Counted from the stretch's first letter, positions 41,992 to 51,424 are shown. The stretch: 64,000 nt of DNA from CADEDH01 sp965216205 (GCA_965216205.1 OZ244139.1:62001-126000), one strand, 5' to 3'. The notes: generated from the letters alone by a model not told the origin. Numbers and translations are program-made.

Positions 41992-43206
41992 TCAGGCACC
42001 TCGGTGGTAGCGGTGGGGGGCGAAGGGGAGCGGGGCGATGTGGACCTCGACGTCGTTCCCCCGCACGTCGGCGACGAGCGCTCGACGCTCCCCCGACGGG
42101 TCGGTGGGCACGAGGTCGGCAGCGACGTAGCCCATGGCGACCGGGGCTTCGACGGTCGGTCCGTAACCGCCGCTCGTGACGATGCCCGCCGGCTCACCAT
42201 CGACGGTCCGCAGGGCGGCGCCGTCGCGGACTGGGCGACGGCCCACGGGTTGCAGCCCGACCCGCAGCCGGCTCGGGCCGTTCTCGTACTCGGCGAGGAT
42301 CCGGTCGGCGCCGAGGAACCGCCGGTCCTCCCGCCGCCGCTTCGGCATCGTCCAGGCCAGGTCGGCCTCGACCGGGCTCGTGGTCTCGTCGAGGTCGTTG
42401 CCGTAGAGCGCCAATCCGGCCTCGAGCCGGAGGGTGTCGCGCGCCCCGAGTCCAGCCGGGTCGACCTCCGGCTGGGCCAGCAACGACCGGGCGATCGCCT
42501 CGGCCCGGTCGTTGGGCACGAGCAGCTCGAAGCCGTCCTCGCCGGTGTAGCCGCTGCGGGAGACGCCGACGTCGGTCACCACCTCGCCGGTCGGTCCGCC
42601 GTGACCGTCGACGAGGGCCAGCTCCACGGTGGCGAAGTCGAGGAAGACCAGCTCCTCCACCCCGGGGGCGACCCGGGCGAGCACGCCCGCCGCGCTCGGG
42701 CCCTGGAGGGCGAGGAGGCCGAGGTCGGTCCGCTCGACGATCACCACGCCGTCGAGCCGGGCCCGGAGGTGGGCGAGGTCGACGGCGCGGCGGGCGGCGT
42801 TGACCACGATCAGCAGGTGGTCACCCCGATCGGTGAGGATGCAGTCGTCGATCACGCCGCCCTGCTCGTTGGTCAGCAGGGCGTAGCGTTGCCGACCCTC
42901 GCCGATCGTCGCCACCGACGCCGGGGTGAGCGCCTCCAAGGCGTGGGCGACCGCCGCCGTGCCCTCGGGGCCGGCCGTGCCCTCGGCGCTGTCGGGTCGG
43001 AGCTCGACGACGCCCATGTGGCTCACGTCGAACAGGGCCGCCCGTCGGCGGCAGGCCGTGTGCTCGGCCACGACCCCCTCGTACTGGATGGGCAGCTCCC
43101 ACCCGGCGAAGTCGACCATCCTCCCGCCGAGCTCCAGGTGGAGCTCGTGCAGGGCGGTCGTGCGCAACGCCGCTGTCTCGGGGGCGTCTCGGTGCTCATC
43201 GTTCAT
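41992..43206 (-). CDS. gcvT: Aminomethyltransferase, glycine cleavage T protein
   Basis: A 404-residue T protein. It has GWELPIQYEGVVAEH, FDVSHMG and the folate-binding Asp-containing region, then GFELLVPND and the C-terminal domain with GRRPVRDGA. It moves the methylene group to tetrahydrofolate and frees ammonia. The ATG at 43206 begins the family match; longer reading would enter the riboswitch. First gene of gcvT-gcvP. Confidence 0.96.
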   Translation of the reverse strand: MNDEHRDAPETAALRTTALHELHLELGGRMVDFAGWELPIQYEGVVAEHTACRRRAALFDVSHMGVVELRPDSAEGTAGPEGTAAVAHALEALTPASVATIGEGRQRYALLTNEQGGVIDDCILTDRGDHLLIVVNAARRAVDLAHLRARLDGVVIVERTDLGLLALQGPSAAGVLARVAPGVEELVFLDFATVELALVDGHGGPTGEVVTDVGVSRSGYTGEDGFELLVPNDRAEAIARSLLAQPEVDPAGLGARDTLRLEAGLALYGNDLDETTSPVEADLAWTMPKRRREDRRFLGADRILAEYENGPSRLRVGLQPVGRRPVRDGAALRTVDGEPAGIVTSGGYGPTVEAPVAMGYVAADLVPTDPSGERRALVADVRGNDVEVHIAPLPFAPHRYHRGA

Positions 43207-43282
43207 GGGCCGCGGGACCTCGTGGGGGTGGTGGCGTCTCGGACCGCCTCCGGTCACCTGCGTGTGGGTAGGCCGGAGCCGA

Positions 43283-43484
43283 CCCCCTCTGTCGCGCGAC
43301 CTGAGAGATTGGCGGGTCGAACCACGAGTGACCCGGTTTCCCCTTCGGTGGCCGACCGACCTCCTATGTGGGGAGGAGCCAGCACTCTCCAGAGCGACCC
43401 CATCCGTGCGGTACCGGGTACCTGAGAGTTTCCGGGGCGGTTGCTCCTTCGGCGGGCCGGCTCTCGCCGACCGCTCTCCCACAC
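43283..43484 (-). promoter_or_regulatory. Tandem glycine riboswitch (gcvT type)
   Basis: This leader, within a 318-bp gap, contains two glycine aptamers read on the minus strand. Aptamer 1 has GGGAGAGCGG, CGAAGGAGCAA, CTCTCAGGTACC and CTCTGGAGAG; aptamer 2 has CCGAAGGGGAAAC and CTCTCAGGTCGC. The order and linker match the cooperative gcvT riboswitch. It probably turns on gcvT-gcvP when glycine is high. The expression platform, about 75 bases before the gcvT start, is not obvious. Confidence 0.93.
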
Positions 43485-43524
43485 GGCATCAGGTCGTAGC
43501 CCGCACTCTAGCGGCTTCGACGGC

Positions 43525-44361
43525 TCACGTGGGTGGTGCAGTCAGCCGTTCGAGGGTTGTCTCGATCGCCGGCGACGGCAGGTCGAGGGCCGTGATCCGG
43601 CTCAGCCACGTCACCGAGATCAGGTCGTCCTGGATCGCCCGGGTGTCGGTCCCTTCGGGCTGCTGCTGCTCGTCACCCCAGCTCAGGATGACCCGGTGGG
43701 CGCCGTCGTGACCGAGCTTCGGCTCCAACGTGGCCTTCGACATCGCCCGGGGCGGGGTCTGCCCGACCTCGGTCCATCGCCACCCGCCGATGTCGCCGAC
43801 GTCGAGGTTCGGCACGTTCAGGTTGAGCACCCCCGCGTCGTCGGGCGGCTCCGCGAGCATCGCCGCTGCGACCTCGGCCGCGATCGTGGCGGCGCTGTCC
43901 CACCGCTGGTTGGCCAGCATCTCGTCGTAGCCCTGGCCCTCGACCGCGAAGTTCTCCACCGCCTGCGACACGGCGAGGCCGGGAATCCACCCGTTGCGGC
44001 CGGTGAGCACCGCCCCGACGGTGCCGGAGTGGTACACCGAGCGGCCCACGTTGGCCCCGGGGTTGATCCCCGACACGATCAGGTCGGGGAGGGGGCCGAA
44101 CGCGCCGAGACGGGCGAACATCACGCACAGCCCAGGTGGTCCGGTGACCGACCACGACGAGTCGATCCCGTCGACGTGCACCTCGTGGGCCTCGGGCTGC
44201 ATCACGTGCAGGGCCCCGATGGCGGCCGCCGCCCCCGAGTACTCCTGTTCCGGGGCGACGATCATCACGTCGCCGAGGTGGGTCAACGAGCGGGCCAGCA
44301 CGTGGAGGCCGACGGAGTCGATCCCGTCGTCGTTCGTCACCAGGATCCTCGGGTTGGTCAT
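43525..44361 (-). CDS. surE: 5'/3'-nucleotidase SurE
   Basis: A 278-residue SurE phosphatase. The metal site is VTNDDGID (residues 8-15), with a second set in VSGINPGANVGRSVYHSGTVGA (near 97). It removes phosphate from nucleoside 5'- or 3'-monophosphates. It ends about 40 bases before the riboswitch transcript starts. The C-terminal 60 residues are more variable than in E. coli. Confidence 0.94.
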   Translation of the reverse strand: MTNPRILVTNDDGIDSVGLHVLARSLTHLGDVMIVAPEQEYSGAAAAIGALHVMQPEAHEVHVDGIDSSWSVTGPPGLCVMFARLGAFGPLPDLIVSGINPGANVGRSVYHSGTVGAVLTGRNGWIPGLAVSQAVENFAVEGQGYDEMLANQRWDSAATIAAEVAAAMLAEPPDDAGVLNLNVPNLDVGDIGGWRWTEVGQTPPRAMSKATLEPKLGHDGAHRVILSWGDEQQQPEGTDTRAIQDDLISVTWLSRITALDLPSPAIETTLERLTAPPT

Positions 44362-44377
44362 GAGTCGACCGTAACGA

Positions 44378-45511
44378 TCACCCCGCGCTGATGGCGATCG
44401 TCGTCTCGATCGACTGCTCCAACACGGTGCTCTCCGCTCCCGGTCCGAACTCCAGCTCCTGGTTGGCGACGAGCTGGGCGTTGGAGGTCGGGACCATCGA
44501 CGTCAGGTCGTAGGTGATCGACGCCGAGGAGATGCCCTCCCACGACACGACGGTGGCGGTGATGCCCTCGGCCACGAGCTCGTCGCCGGGTTGGACGATC
44601 TGCTCCGACGCCAGCGCCAGCTCCACAACCGTCCCGTCGATCGAGAGGACCTCGTAGGCCGTGACCTGCTCGACGTCGAGGCCGTTGAGCTCCAACACCT
44701 GGGTCACCTCCCACTGCGCGCCGACCCCGACGGGCTCCTCGGGCAGGGGATGGGCGAACTGGCTGTTGCTGCTCAACTGCTCCATCGTGTTGGCCACGAC
44801 GGGATCGATCCCCCCGAGGCCGTCGACCTCACTGCTCAGCACCCGGCCCCGGTCGTCGACCACCGACTGGGTGCTGATACCGCTCATGTCGTCGAGAGCG
44901 GCCTGCAGCTCGCTGGCGATGAGCGGGTTGACGTCGTCGGACAGGGTCGCCGACGTGACCAGCGACGTGTAGGTGAGGAGCCCTTCGCCGGCCGGGCTCG
45001 CGGTGAGCTGCTGCTCGATCACCATGCCGATCGGCCCGACGCTCGGCGCGGTCTGGCCGCCGATCGTCTGGGTGATCTCCTGGACCTGGTCGATCACCAT
45101 CACCTCGGCCTGGCCGGGCTGGATCTGCAAGCGCAGCTCGACCCGGGGCTCGTCCCCCTGGTCGAGGACCGTGACGACCGCGGCGTCGGCGAAGTCGGCG
45201 GGTCGTTCCTCGGTAGCGACCGTGGTGCTCGACTCCTCGGCCGGCTCCTCGTCGCTCTCGGCGTCGTCACCGTCGGCCTCGTCGCCGGGGTCACCGTCGG
45301 CGCCATCGTCACCCGCTGCGGCGTCGCTGGCCTCGGTGCTCACCGTCGTGTCATCGCCGGCGGTGGTCGAGTCGTCGTCGCCGGAGGCGCACCCGGCGGC
45401 GAGCAGCGCCAGGGCGGCGAAGACCGCCACGAGAAGCCGCCGGTACCGGGCAGGGCTCACAGGTCGGACTCGACCCGGGGTCGTGGCTGTACGGCTCGAT
45501 GGGGATGTCAT
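44378..45511 (-). CDS. Lipoprotein, DUF6263-like
   Basis: A 377-residue lipoprotein. Signal and lipobox are LALLAAGCAS (Cys at about 41), followed by a long acidic Ser/Thr/Asp linker (42-105). The folded part is beta-rich with repeated strand motifs such as LNGLDVEQVTAYEVLSIDG, resembling the DUF6263 family. It lies 16 bases before surE in the same direction. Function unknown. The ATG at 45511 is preferred over 45553. Confidence 0.75.
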   Translation of the reverse strand: MTSPSSRTATTPGRVRPVSPARYRRLLVAVFAALALLAAGCASGDDDSTTAGDDTTVSTEASDAAAGDDGADGDPGDEADGDDAESDEEPAEESSTTVATEERPADFADAAVVTVLDQGDEPRVELRLQIQPGQAEVMVIDQVQEITQTIGGQTAPSVGPIGMVIEQQLTASPAGEGLLTYTSLVTSATLSDDVNPLIASELQAALDDMSGISTQSVVDDRGRVLSSEVDGLGGIDPVVANTMEQLSSNSQFAHPLPEEPVGVGAQWEVTQVLELNGLDVEQVTAYEVLSIDGTVVELALASEQIVQPGDELVAEGITATVVSWEGISSASITYDLTSMVPTSNAQLVANQELEFGPGAESTVLEQSIETTIAISAG

Positions 45512-45616
45512 GATCGCTCCGCCTGCCCCATTGCGCCGGTCGGTCCGGGACACCGGTGGAACCGGCCGCTGGAGGGGGGCGCCACGACCCTATCGGCTGG
45601 CGATTCGAAGTCCCGG

Positions 45617-46672
45617 TCAGCCCAGGCCGTCGAGCAGGGCGTTGGCCTCGTCGGCCATGGTCTCCACCCGCACGCGGTACTCGTCGGTGTCGACCGAGTC
45701 GTCGACCATGACCCCCTTCAGGTAGCGGGCCATCACCCCCTCCACGATCGCTGCCAGCCGCCAGTGCTGGAACGCCCGGTAGTAGTCGATCCCGGTGAGG
45801 TCGAAGCCGGTCGCGGCGCAGTAGCGGTCGACCAGCTCCGCCCTGGTGGTGAAGCCGCCGTGCATCGTGGGTGGCAGCGAACCGGTTCGGCTGACCTCCT
45901 CACCGGGTTCGGCCCAGTTGTTCAGGAGGTAGCCGACGTCGGCCAGGACGTCGCCGAGGGTGCAGAGCTCCCAGTCGAGCACGGCCTGCACCGTGCCCCG
46001 GTCGGGATCGATCAGCGTGTTGCCGAGGCGATAGTCGCCGTGGACGACGCCGGTGTAGCGCTGCTCGGGCTTGGCCTCGGTGAGTCGCTCGAACGCCCGC
46101 TCCATCGACGGGAGCTCCCGGGTCTTCGACGATTCCCACTGCCGCTGCCAGCGGCGAAGCTGCCGATCGAGGTAGGCCTCTTTGCGGCCGAGATCGCCGA
46201 GGCCGATCTCGTCGGGGTCTGCGGTGTGGAGGGCGGCCAGGACGTCGACGAGGTCGTGGCTGAGATCGGCCCTGGCGGCGTGGTTCGGCATCTCGAGGTC
46301 GGCGACCTCGGCATCGTGCAGCACCACCCCGTCGACGAAGCTCATGACGTAGAACGGTGCGCCGTTGACCTGCTCGTCGTCACAGAGGCCGAGCGTGCGG
46401 GGCACGGGAACGGTGGTCTGACCGACCCCGGTGATGATCCGGTGCTCCCGGCCCATGTCGTGGGCGGTGGCCAGCACCGCGCCGAGCGGTGGGCGTCGGA
46501 GCACGACCCTGGTGCCGTCGCGGTCGGTCACCCGGTAGGTCAGGTTCGAGTGGCCACCCTGGATGAACTCGAACGCGTAGGGACCCGTGATCCCCTCGAT
46601 CGTGGCGTCGAGCCACGCCGAGACGTTCGGTTCGTCTATTCCGGCCACCGGAACGTGTACCCCAAGATCCAT
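45617..46672 (-). CDS. APH-like phosphotransferase family protein
   Basis: A 351-residue aminoglycoside-phosphotransferase-fold kinase. The catalytic loop is VVHGDYRLGNTLID (near 220) and the metal Asp is in VLDWELCTLGD. QGGHSNLTYRV is the N-terminal loop. Actinobacterial members near acyl-CoA dehydrogenases phosphorylate hydroxyacyl-CoA-type substrates; here no such neighbour is seen, so the substrate is open. Confidence 0.88.
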   Translation of the reverse strand: MDLGVHVPVAGIDEPNVSAWLDATIEGITGPYAFEFIQGGHSNLTYRVTDRDGTRVVLRRPPLGAVLATAHDMGREHRIITGVGQTTVPVPRTLGLCDDEQVNGAPFYVMSFVDGVVLHDAEVADLEMPNHAARADLSHDLVDVLAALHTADPDEIGLGDLGRKEAYLDRQLRRWQRQWESSKTRELPSMERAFERLTEAKPEQRYTGVVHGDYRLGNTLIDPDRGTVQAVLDWELCTLGDVLADVGYLLNNWAEPGEEVSRTGSLPPTMHGGFTTRAELVDRYCAATGFDLTGIDYYRAFQHWRLAAIVEGVMARYLKGVMVDDSVDTDEYRVRVETMADEANALLDGLG

Positions 46673-46723
46673 GCACTATCCTAAGCAGGTTACGGTCACC
46701 GAACCCAAAGCCTTGAACACGGG

Positions 46724-47905
46724 TCAGGGCCAGGGGAAGCGCCCGTCGGGGTTCGCCGCGAGCCACTCGTCGGCGGGGATCTGGCTCGCCTGGTCGTAGC
46801 CTTCGGGCAGGACGACCACCCCCTCGGTCGTCCGGAAATACACCTGCCAGGCGTGGTAGCCCCGATAGAGGTCCGGTTCCGCATCCAGCACGGCGGCGAA
46901 CGACGTGACCGCGGTGACGTAGTGGTCGGAGTTGTTGTAGCCGAAGATCGCCCGGTCGAGGTCACGGTCGGCCCCTCGCTGCACGAGGTAGCGCCCCGCC
47001 CCGAGGATGGCGTCGCGGGCGACGGTCGGGTCGCCCTCGCAGCAGCCGTCCCACGTGGTCGGCAGGAACTGCATCGGCCCGACGGCACCGGCGGTGGAGA
47101 CGCCTTCGATGCGACCCATCCGGGTCTCGATCAGGTGGATGGCGGCCAGGATCGACCACGGCACGCCGCTCTGGGCCTCGGCCTCGCGGTAGTGGCCGAC
47201 GAGCTCGTCGGCGGGTGGTGGTGGCACGATCCGCCACGCCGGGAGGGTGTCGGCGATCGTCTGGCTGTCGACGAGGGCGGCCAGCGACCGGGACGCCACC
47301 CAGTTCAGCTCCACCGCGTCGCGGATGGTCGGGTCGACCCCGCTGATCGCCTCGTCGGCCCAGTCCGGGTTGAACGCCAGCACCCGGTAGAGGGCCTGCT
47401 GGCGGCGACCCCACGGCGCGGCGTCAGCCTGATCGGCCCCGGCCCGCCGGAGCGCCCGCTCGGCCTCGTCCAGCGCCGTCGTCAGCTCGGCCGCGCTCGT
47501 CGGGAGCGGTAGCTCGTCGGCAGCAGGCGACCCGTCGTCGACCTCGTCGTCGTTCTCGTCCGGGTCCGCCGCCGCAACCGTGTCCGCCGTGTACCCGGTC
47601 GAGCTCGAGCCGGTCGGGTCGGAGGCGACCTCGGTCGGCGACGTCGTCGATGGTGCGCTGCTGTTCGTCGCGCTGCCGTCGGAGGCGCTGCTGTCGGAGG
47701 CGCCGTCGTCGGAGCCGCAGCAGGCGAGCACGAGCACTGCGGCAGCGAGGACCGCCGCGAGCGAGCCGGGGCGCCGGACGGTCGCGGGGTCAGCCGACGA
47801 GTTGCCAACCGATCCGGTCGGTACCGATCGAGCGCGGGTAGAAGACGACGATCCAGTCGGTCGTCGAGCCGGCTTGCACCTCGAGGAACGTGCCGTAGTC
47901 GCCAT
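46724..47905 (-). CDS. Lytic transglycosylase-like lipoprotein, start uncertain
   Basis: A protein with a lipobox-like VLVLACCGSDDG, a Ser/Thr/Asp linker (about 65-130) and a C-terminal lytic transglycosylase domain with IHLIETRMGRIEGVSTAGAVGPMQFLPTTW, where the Glu is catalytic in MltB/SLT enzymes. It would cut peptidoglycan. No ATG, GTG or TTG lies just before the signal; the nearest is ATG 47905, which overlaps the DUF4214 gene by 116 bases and adds about 48 polar residues before the signal. Either the start is rare or the sequence there is altered. Confidence 0.75.
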   Translation of the reverse strand: MATTARSSRCKPARRPTGSSSSTRARSVPTGSVGNSSADPATVRRPGSLAAVLAAAVLVLACCGSDDGASDSSASDGSATNSSAPSTTSPTEVASDPTGSSSTGYTADTVAAADPDENDDEVDDGSPAADELPLPTSAAELTTALDEAERALRRAGADQADAAPWGRRQQALYRVLAFNPDWADEAISGVDPTIRDAVELNWVASRSLAALVDSQTIADTLPAWRIVPPPPADELVGHYREAEAQSGVPWSILAAIHLIETRMGRIEGVSTAGAVGPMQFLPTTWDGCCEGDPTVARDAILGAGRYLVQRGADRDLDRAIFGYNNSDHYVTAVTSFAAVLDAEPDLYRGYHAWQVYFRTTEGVVVLPEGYDQASQIPADEWLAANPDGRFPWP

Positions 47906-48605
47906 CACCGGTGAAGACACCGTCCCATTTGTACTCGGCGAAGCCCGACGGGTAGGTCGCGGTCAGCATCTCCACCTCGCGGTGGCGGTTGGTGTCGAGC
48001 GTCCACATCGTGACCGTCTGGTCGCCGGCGGCCCGGTTCCGCACGTAGCGGTCGGCCCACACGTCGCCCACCAGCGGGTTGATGCGGGTCGTCACCGTGC
48101 CGATATCGCAGTACCAGTGCGTGCCCTTCGGGTACCACCGCAGGTAGCCCGAGAGGGGCGGATGGGTCTCGGTCTTCTGCACGAAGTCGTACGACTCGGT
48201 GAGGGTGAGCGTCACCGAACCGCGCCGATAGCCGCCGCCGAGCGCCCGGACCCAGTGGTTGAGCTCGTCGCTCGTGGGATCGCGGTCGACGAGGTTCTGG
48301 TAGAGCCAGGTGACGTAGCTCTCGTCGGTGACGAGCCCCAGCTCGGCGAACTCCGGCGAGGTCGCCAGCTCGTCGGAGATCTCCTCGAGGCTCCGTTCCC
48401 CCGACTTGTACCTCCCCACCCAGTGGTTGAAGCCGGCCGACTCCGGCATGCGGCCGAAGTACGCGAGGTAGAGCCGCGTGATCGAGTCGGTCATCGCCGG
48501 GCAGTTCGACGGGAAGCTCTCAGCCGTCGCCGGTGGCGACGCGACCGTGGGGATCGCAACGAGGAGGAACGCTCCAACCAGGAGGCGTGCCAAGCTGCGC
48601 GTCAT
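47790..48605 (-). CDS. Secreted DUF4214-domain protein
   Basis: A 271-residue secreted protein with a signal peptide (1-29, cut after ATA). Two DUF4214-like repeats are seen: ITRLYLAYFGRMPESAGFNHWV (about 42-63) and YVTWLYQNLVDRDPTSDELNHWV (about 97-119). DUF4214 repeats occur in S-layer, cell-surface and haemagglutinin-like proteins. The C-terminal half is beta-rich with many Trp/Tyr. It overlaps the transglycosylase gene at its 3' end. Confidence 0.82.
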   Translation of the reverse strand: MTRSLARLLVGAFLLVAIPTVASPPATAESFPSNCPAMTDSITRLYLAYFGRMPESAGFNHWVGRYKSGERSLEEISDELATSPEFAELGLVTDESYVTWLYQNLVDRDPTSDELNHWVRALGGGYRRGSVTLTLTESYDFVQKTETHPPLSGYLRWYPKGTHWYCDIGTVTTRINPLVGDVWADRYVRNRAAGDQTVTMWTLDTNRHREVEMLTATYPSGFAEYKWDGVFTGDGDYGTFLEVQAGSTTDWIVVFYPRSIGTDRIGWQLVG

Positions 48606-48657
48606 GAGAGGCTCCTCATGTGAAAGCCAACCCCGCTCGGGGCAAACAGCTTAGCAG

Positions 48658-49542
48658 CTACCCACCGGTGGCGGCGGGGCGGTCCGGGTCGCTCGACCAC
48701 TGCGACCACGAACCCACGTACACCCGGGGTCTCGGGAGGCCGGCGGCCTCCATCGCCAGCACGTTGTTGCAGGCGCTCACCCCCGACCCACAGTAGAAGA
48801 TGGTGTCGCCGTCGGCCCCGAGGTCGGTGAACCGTGCCCGGAGCTCGTCGACCGGGCGGAACAGCTTGCGACCCGCCCCCCTGTTGGTGTCGCTCGCACT
48901 GTGGGAGTCGCTGTCGTCGACGAGGTTGGCGGTGAACGGCGCGTTGACAGCGCCCGGCACGTGGCCGGCTCGGGGGTCGATCGGCTCGACCTCGCCCCGG
49001 TACCGCTCGGCGGCCCGGCTGTCGACCACCAGGCCGCCCGCCTCGATGTGGGCCGCGACCTCGTCGATCGTGGCCATCGCCGCTGCCGGCCACGGGATCG
49101 TCGCCCGCTCGACCGGTGATCGGGTGCACACGCCGGCTTCGGTGCTTCCGGACCAGGCGGTGATGCCACCGTCGAGGAGGGCGGCTGGACAGCCGACGAT
49201 CCGCAGCATCCACACGAGCCGGCCGGCGATCATGCCGCCCAGGTCGTCGTATGCCACCACCGGGTCGTCCATCCCGATCCCGGCCGCGCCGAGGCCGGCG
49301 GCGAACACGGCCGGGTCGGGCATGGGGTGGCGGCCCTCGGCCGGGCTCGGTGGCGCGGCGAGCACCGCGTCGAGGTCGACGAACACGGCGCCGGGCAGGT
49401 GGTCGGCCTCGTAGGCGTCACGGCCGACACGCCCGTCGAGGTAGGAGCGGACGTCGACGAGCACCGGCGACCGAGCCGCATCGCTGGTGAGCTGTGCCTG
49501 GAGCCAGGCGGCGTCGACGATGGCCGGGAGCTGGCCGGTCAT
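48658..49542 (-). CDS. Thiosulfate/3-mercaptopyruvate sulfurtransferase (rhodanese)
   Basis: A 294-residue two-domain rhodanese. The N-terminal domain is inactive (VLVDVRSYLDG); the C-terminal domain has the persulfide Cys in FYCGSGVSAC (near 255). It moves sulfane sulfur to cyanide or thiols. The ATG overlaps the NMO-like stop by ATGA; it ends the prmA-NMO-rhodanese operon. Confidence 0.9.
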   Translation of the reverse strand: MTGQLPAIVDAAWLQAQLTSDAARSPVLVDVRSYLDGRVGRDAYEADHLPGAVFVDLDAVLAAPPSPAEGRHPMPDPAVFAAGLGAAGIGMDDPVVAYDDLGGMIAGRLVWMLRIVGCPAALLDGGITAWSGSTEAGVCTRSPVERATIPWPAAAMATIDEVAAHIEAGGLVVDSRAAERYRGEVEPIDPRAGHVPGAVNAPFTANLVDDSDSHSASDTNRGAGRKLFRPVDELRARFTDLGADGDTIFYCGSGVSACNNVLAMEAAGLPRPRVYVGSWSQWSSDPDRPAATGG

Positions 49543-50516
49543 CGTGCGCCCTCCCCGTTGTCGCGACCGAGGTAGTCGGTGGCGAGTTGATCCATCACGG
49601 CGAGGAACTCCTCGGCGCACTCGGCGATGATCTCGCCGACGGGCCGGATCTCGTCGATGCGGCCCATGACCTGACCGCCCAGCGCTATCGCGGCTTCCAT
49701 GTCGCCGCCGAAGTAGAGGGCCTGGGCGTCGCCGAAATCGCCGAACACGTTGTGCTCGGCGAACTGGAGGCCGGTGGTCCGGTCGGTCTTCAGGGCTCGG
49801 AGGGCGGGGGAGTGGCGCTGGTTGAGGAACACCGTGTCGGTCTCGCCGCCGGCGGTGATCGACTTCTTCCAATTGTCGTGCACCGGGCTCTCGGTGGCCG
49901 ACACCATCCGGGTGCCCATCTGGATCGCCTCGGCCCCGAGGGCGAACGCGGCCGCCATCGTGGCCCCGTCGAGCATCCCCCCGGCGGCCACGATCGGCAC
50001 GTCGACCTTGGAACGGACCAACGGCAGGAGGACCATCGACGCCACCGGGTCGGGGTTCTTGAACCCGCCACCCTCGCCGCCCTCCACGATCAGGCCGTCG
50101 ACCCCGGCGTCGACCGCCTTCTGGGCGCCCCGCAGCGTGGGGACCACGTGGTACACGGTCAAGCCCGCGTCCTTGAGCTGGGCCGTGTACCGGGTGGGGT
50201 CGCCGGCCGACGTGGTGACGAACCGGACGCCTTGATCGATGACGAACTGGACGATGTCGGGATCGCGGACGAACGCCTGGGCCACGTTGACACCGAACGG
50301 CTTGTCGGTGAGGTCGTTCATCTTGCGGATCTCGTCCCGGATGGCGTCGAGCTCGCCAGACGACGTCTCGATGATCCCGAGCCCGCCGGCGTTCGAGACG
50401 GCGGACGCCAACTGGCTGCGGGCGATCCACCCCATCGGGGCCTGGACGATCGGGATCTCGATCCCGAGCGCCCGGGTGATCCGATTGTCGAAGGTCCGGG
50501 GGGTCGCAGTCACCAT
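49539..50516 (-). CDS. Nitronate monooxygenase-like FMN protein lacking the catalytic His
   Basis: A 325-residue FMN TIM-barrel protein of the NMO/FabK family. It has the APMGWIA start, SNAGGLGIIE, VTTSAGDP and the phosphate-binding VAAGGM and GAEAIQMGTR. In NMO the sequence after the barrel strand is EAGGH; here it is GEGGGF, so the catalytic His is Phe. It therefore may be an enoyl reductase or another flavin enzyme. It is coupled to the rhodanese gene. Confidence 0.85.
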   Translation of the reverse strand: MVTATPRTFDNRITRALGIEIPIVQAPMGWIARSQLASAVSNAGGLGIIETSSGELDAIRDEIRKMNDLTDKPFGVNVAQAFVRDPDIVQFVIDQGVRFVTTSAGDPTRYTAQLKDAGLTVYHVVPTLRGAQKAVDAGVDGLIVEGGEGGGFKNPDPVASMVLLPLVRSKVDVPIVAAGGMLDGATMAAAFALGAEAIQMGTRMVSATESPVHDNWKKSITAGGETDTVFLNQRHSPALRALKTDRTTGLQFAEHNVFGDFGDAQALYFGGDMEAAIALGGQVMGRIDEIRPVGEIIAECAEEFLAVMDQLATDYLGRDNGEGAR

Positions 50517-50545
50517 GTCGTGACGCTAGGCGAAGCGGGCCCCGA

Positions 50546-51424
50546 TCACGAGCGGGTCCGGTGGTCGGCGGCGACGAGTCGCAGCCCGAGCCAGCGGTCG
50601 TCGCCATGGTCGCCGCGGCGGGCACCGGTCGGGGTCGCACCGTGGCGCTCCGCCGCCGGGGTCCAGCCCGGGTACTGGGCGAGGAGCTCCTCGCGTTGGG
50701 TGGCCAGCACACCGCTCACCACGATCGACCCGTTCGGCGCGGTGCGGCCGATCAGCTCTCGGCCGTGGCTGCGGTGCACGGGGAGCAGCACGTTGGCGAC
50801 GGTCACGTCGAAACCGCCGGGCGGCATCGGGAGCGCTCCGTGCAGGCTGGCGGCGAGGCCTACCGTGGCTTCCGGGCTGTGAGCGGCGAGGTTCGCCTCG
50901 GCCACGGCGAGGGCATCGGGGTCGTCGTCGACGGCCAGGATCGCGGCGGCCCCGCTGGCCGCGGCGGCCACGGCGAGGATGCCGGTCCCGGTGCCGAAGT
51001 CGAGCACGGTGGTACCGGCGGCGATCATCGGGAGGAGCAGGTCGAGCGCGAGTCGGGTGGTCGGGTGGTCGCCGCTGCCGAACGCAGCGCCGACGGCCAG
51101 CTCGACCACGCCGGTCGGGAGCTCGACACGGCTGCGGCGGTCCTGGTCGACCCAGGCGTTGGCGTCGACCGGTTCGATCGTGGTCGCCACCATCCACGCC
51201 GCGAGCGCAGCCGCGGCCGTGTCGGCCTCCTCCTCGGTGGCGAACCCCGCGAGGAGAGCGACAGTTCTCCGGCGAGAAGGAGGCAGACCGCACGGAGCGG
51301 CCGGCGGGTCACCGGATGACGGGGCGTGGCACTCGGCGATGCCCGTGGTGCCGAGATCCCACAGCTTCGCCGAGATCGCATCGATGTCGTCGCCCCCCGG
51401 TTCGATGCGCAAGATCCACGCCAC
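50546..51424 (-). CDS. prmA: Ribosomal protein L11 methyltransferase
   Basis: A 292-residue PrmA-like methyltransferase. The N-terminal substrate domain begins VAWILRIEPG; the catalytic domain has AFGSGDHPTT (near 130) and the AdoMet motif VLDFGTGTGILAVAA, then VANVLL. It trimethylates L11. The GTG at 51424 matches the family N-terminus; a start at 51463 is open. It is divergent from ppx with only about 57 bases between. Confidence 0.85.
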   Translation of the reverse strand: MAWILRIEPGGDDIDAISAKLWDLGTTGIAECHAPSSGDPPAAPCGLPPSRRRTVALLAGFATEEEADTAAAALAAWMVATTIEPVDANAWVDQDRRSRVELPTGVVELAVGAAFGSGDHPTTRLALDLLLPMIAAGTTVLDFGTGTGILAVAAAASGAAAILAVDDDPDALAVAEANLAAHSPEATVGLAASLHGALPMPPGGFDVTVANVLLPVHRSHGRELIGRTAPNGSIVVSGVLATQREELLAQYPGWTPAAERHGATPTGARRGDHGDDRWLGLRLVAADHRTRS

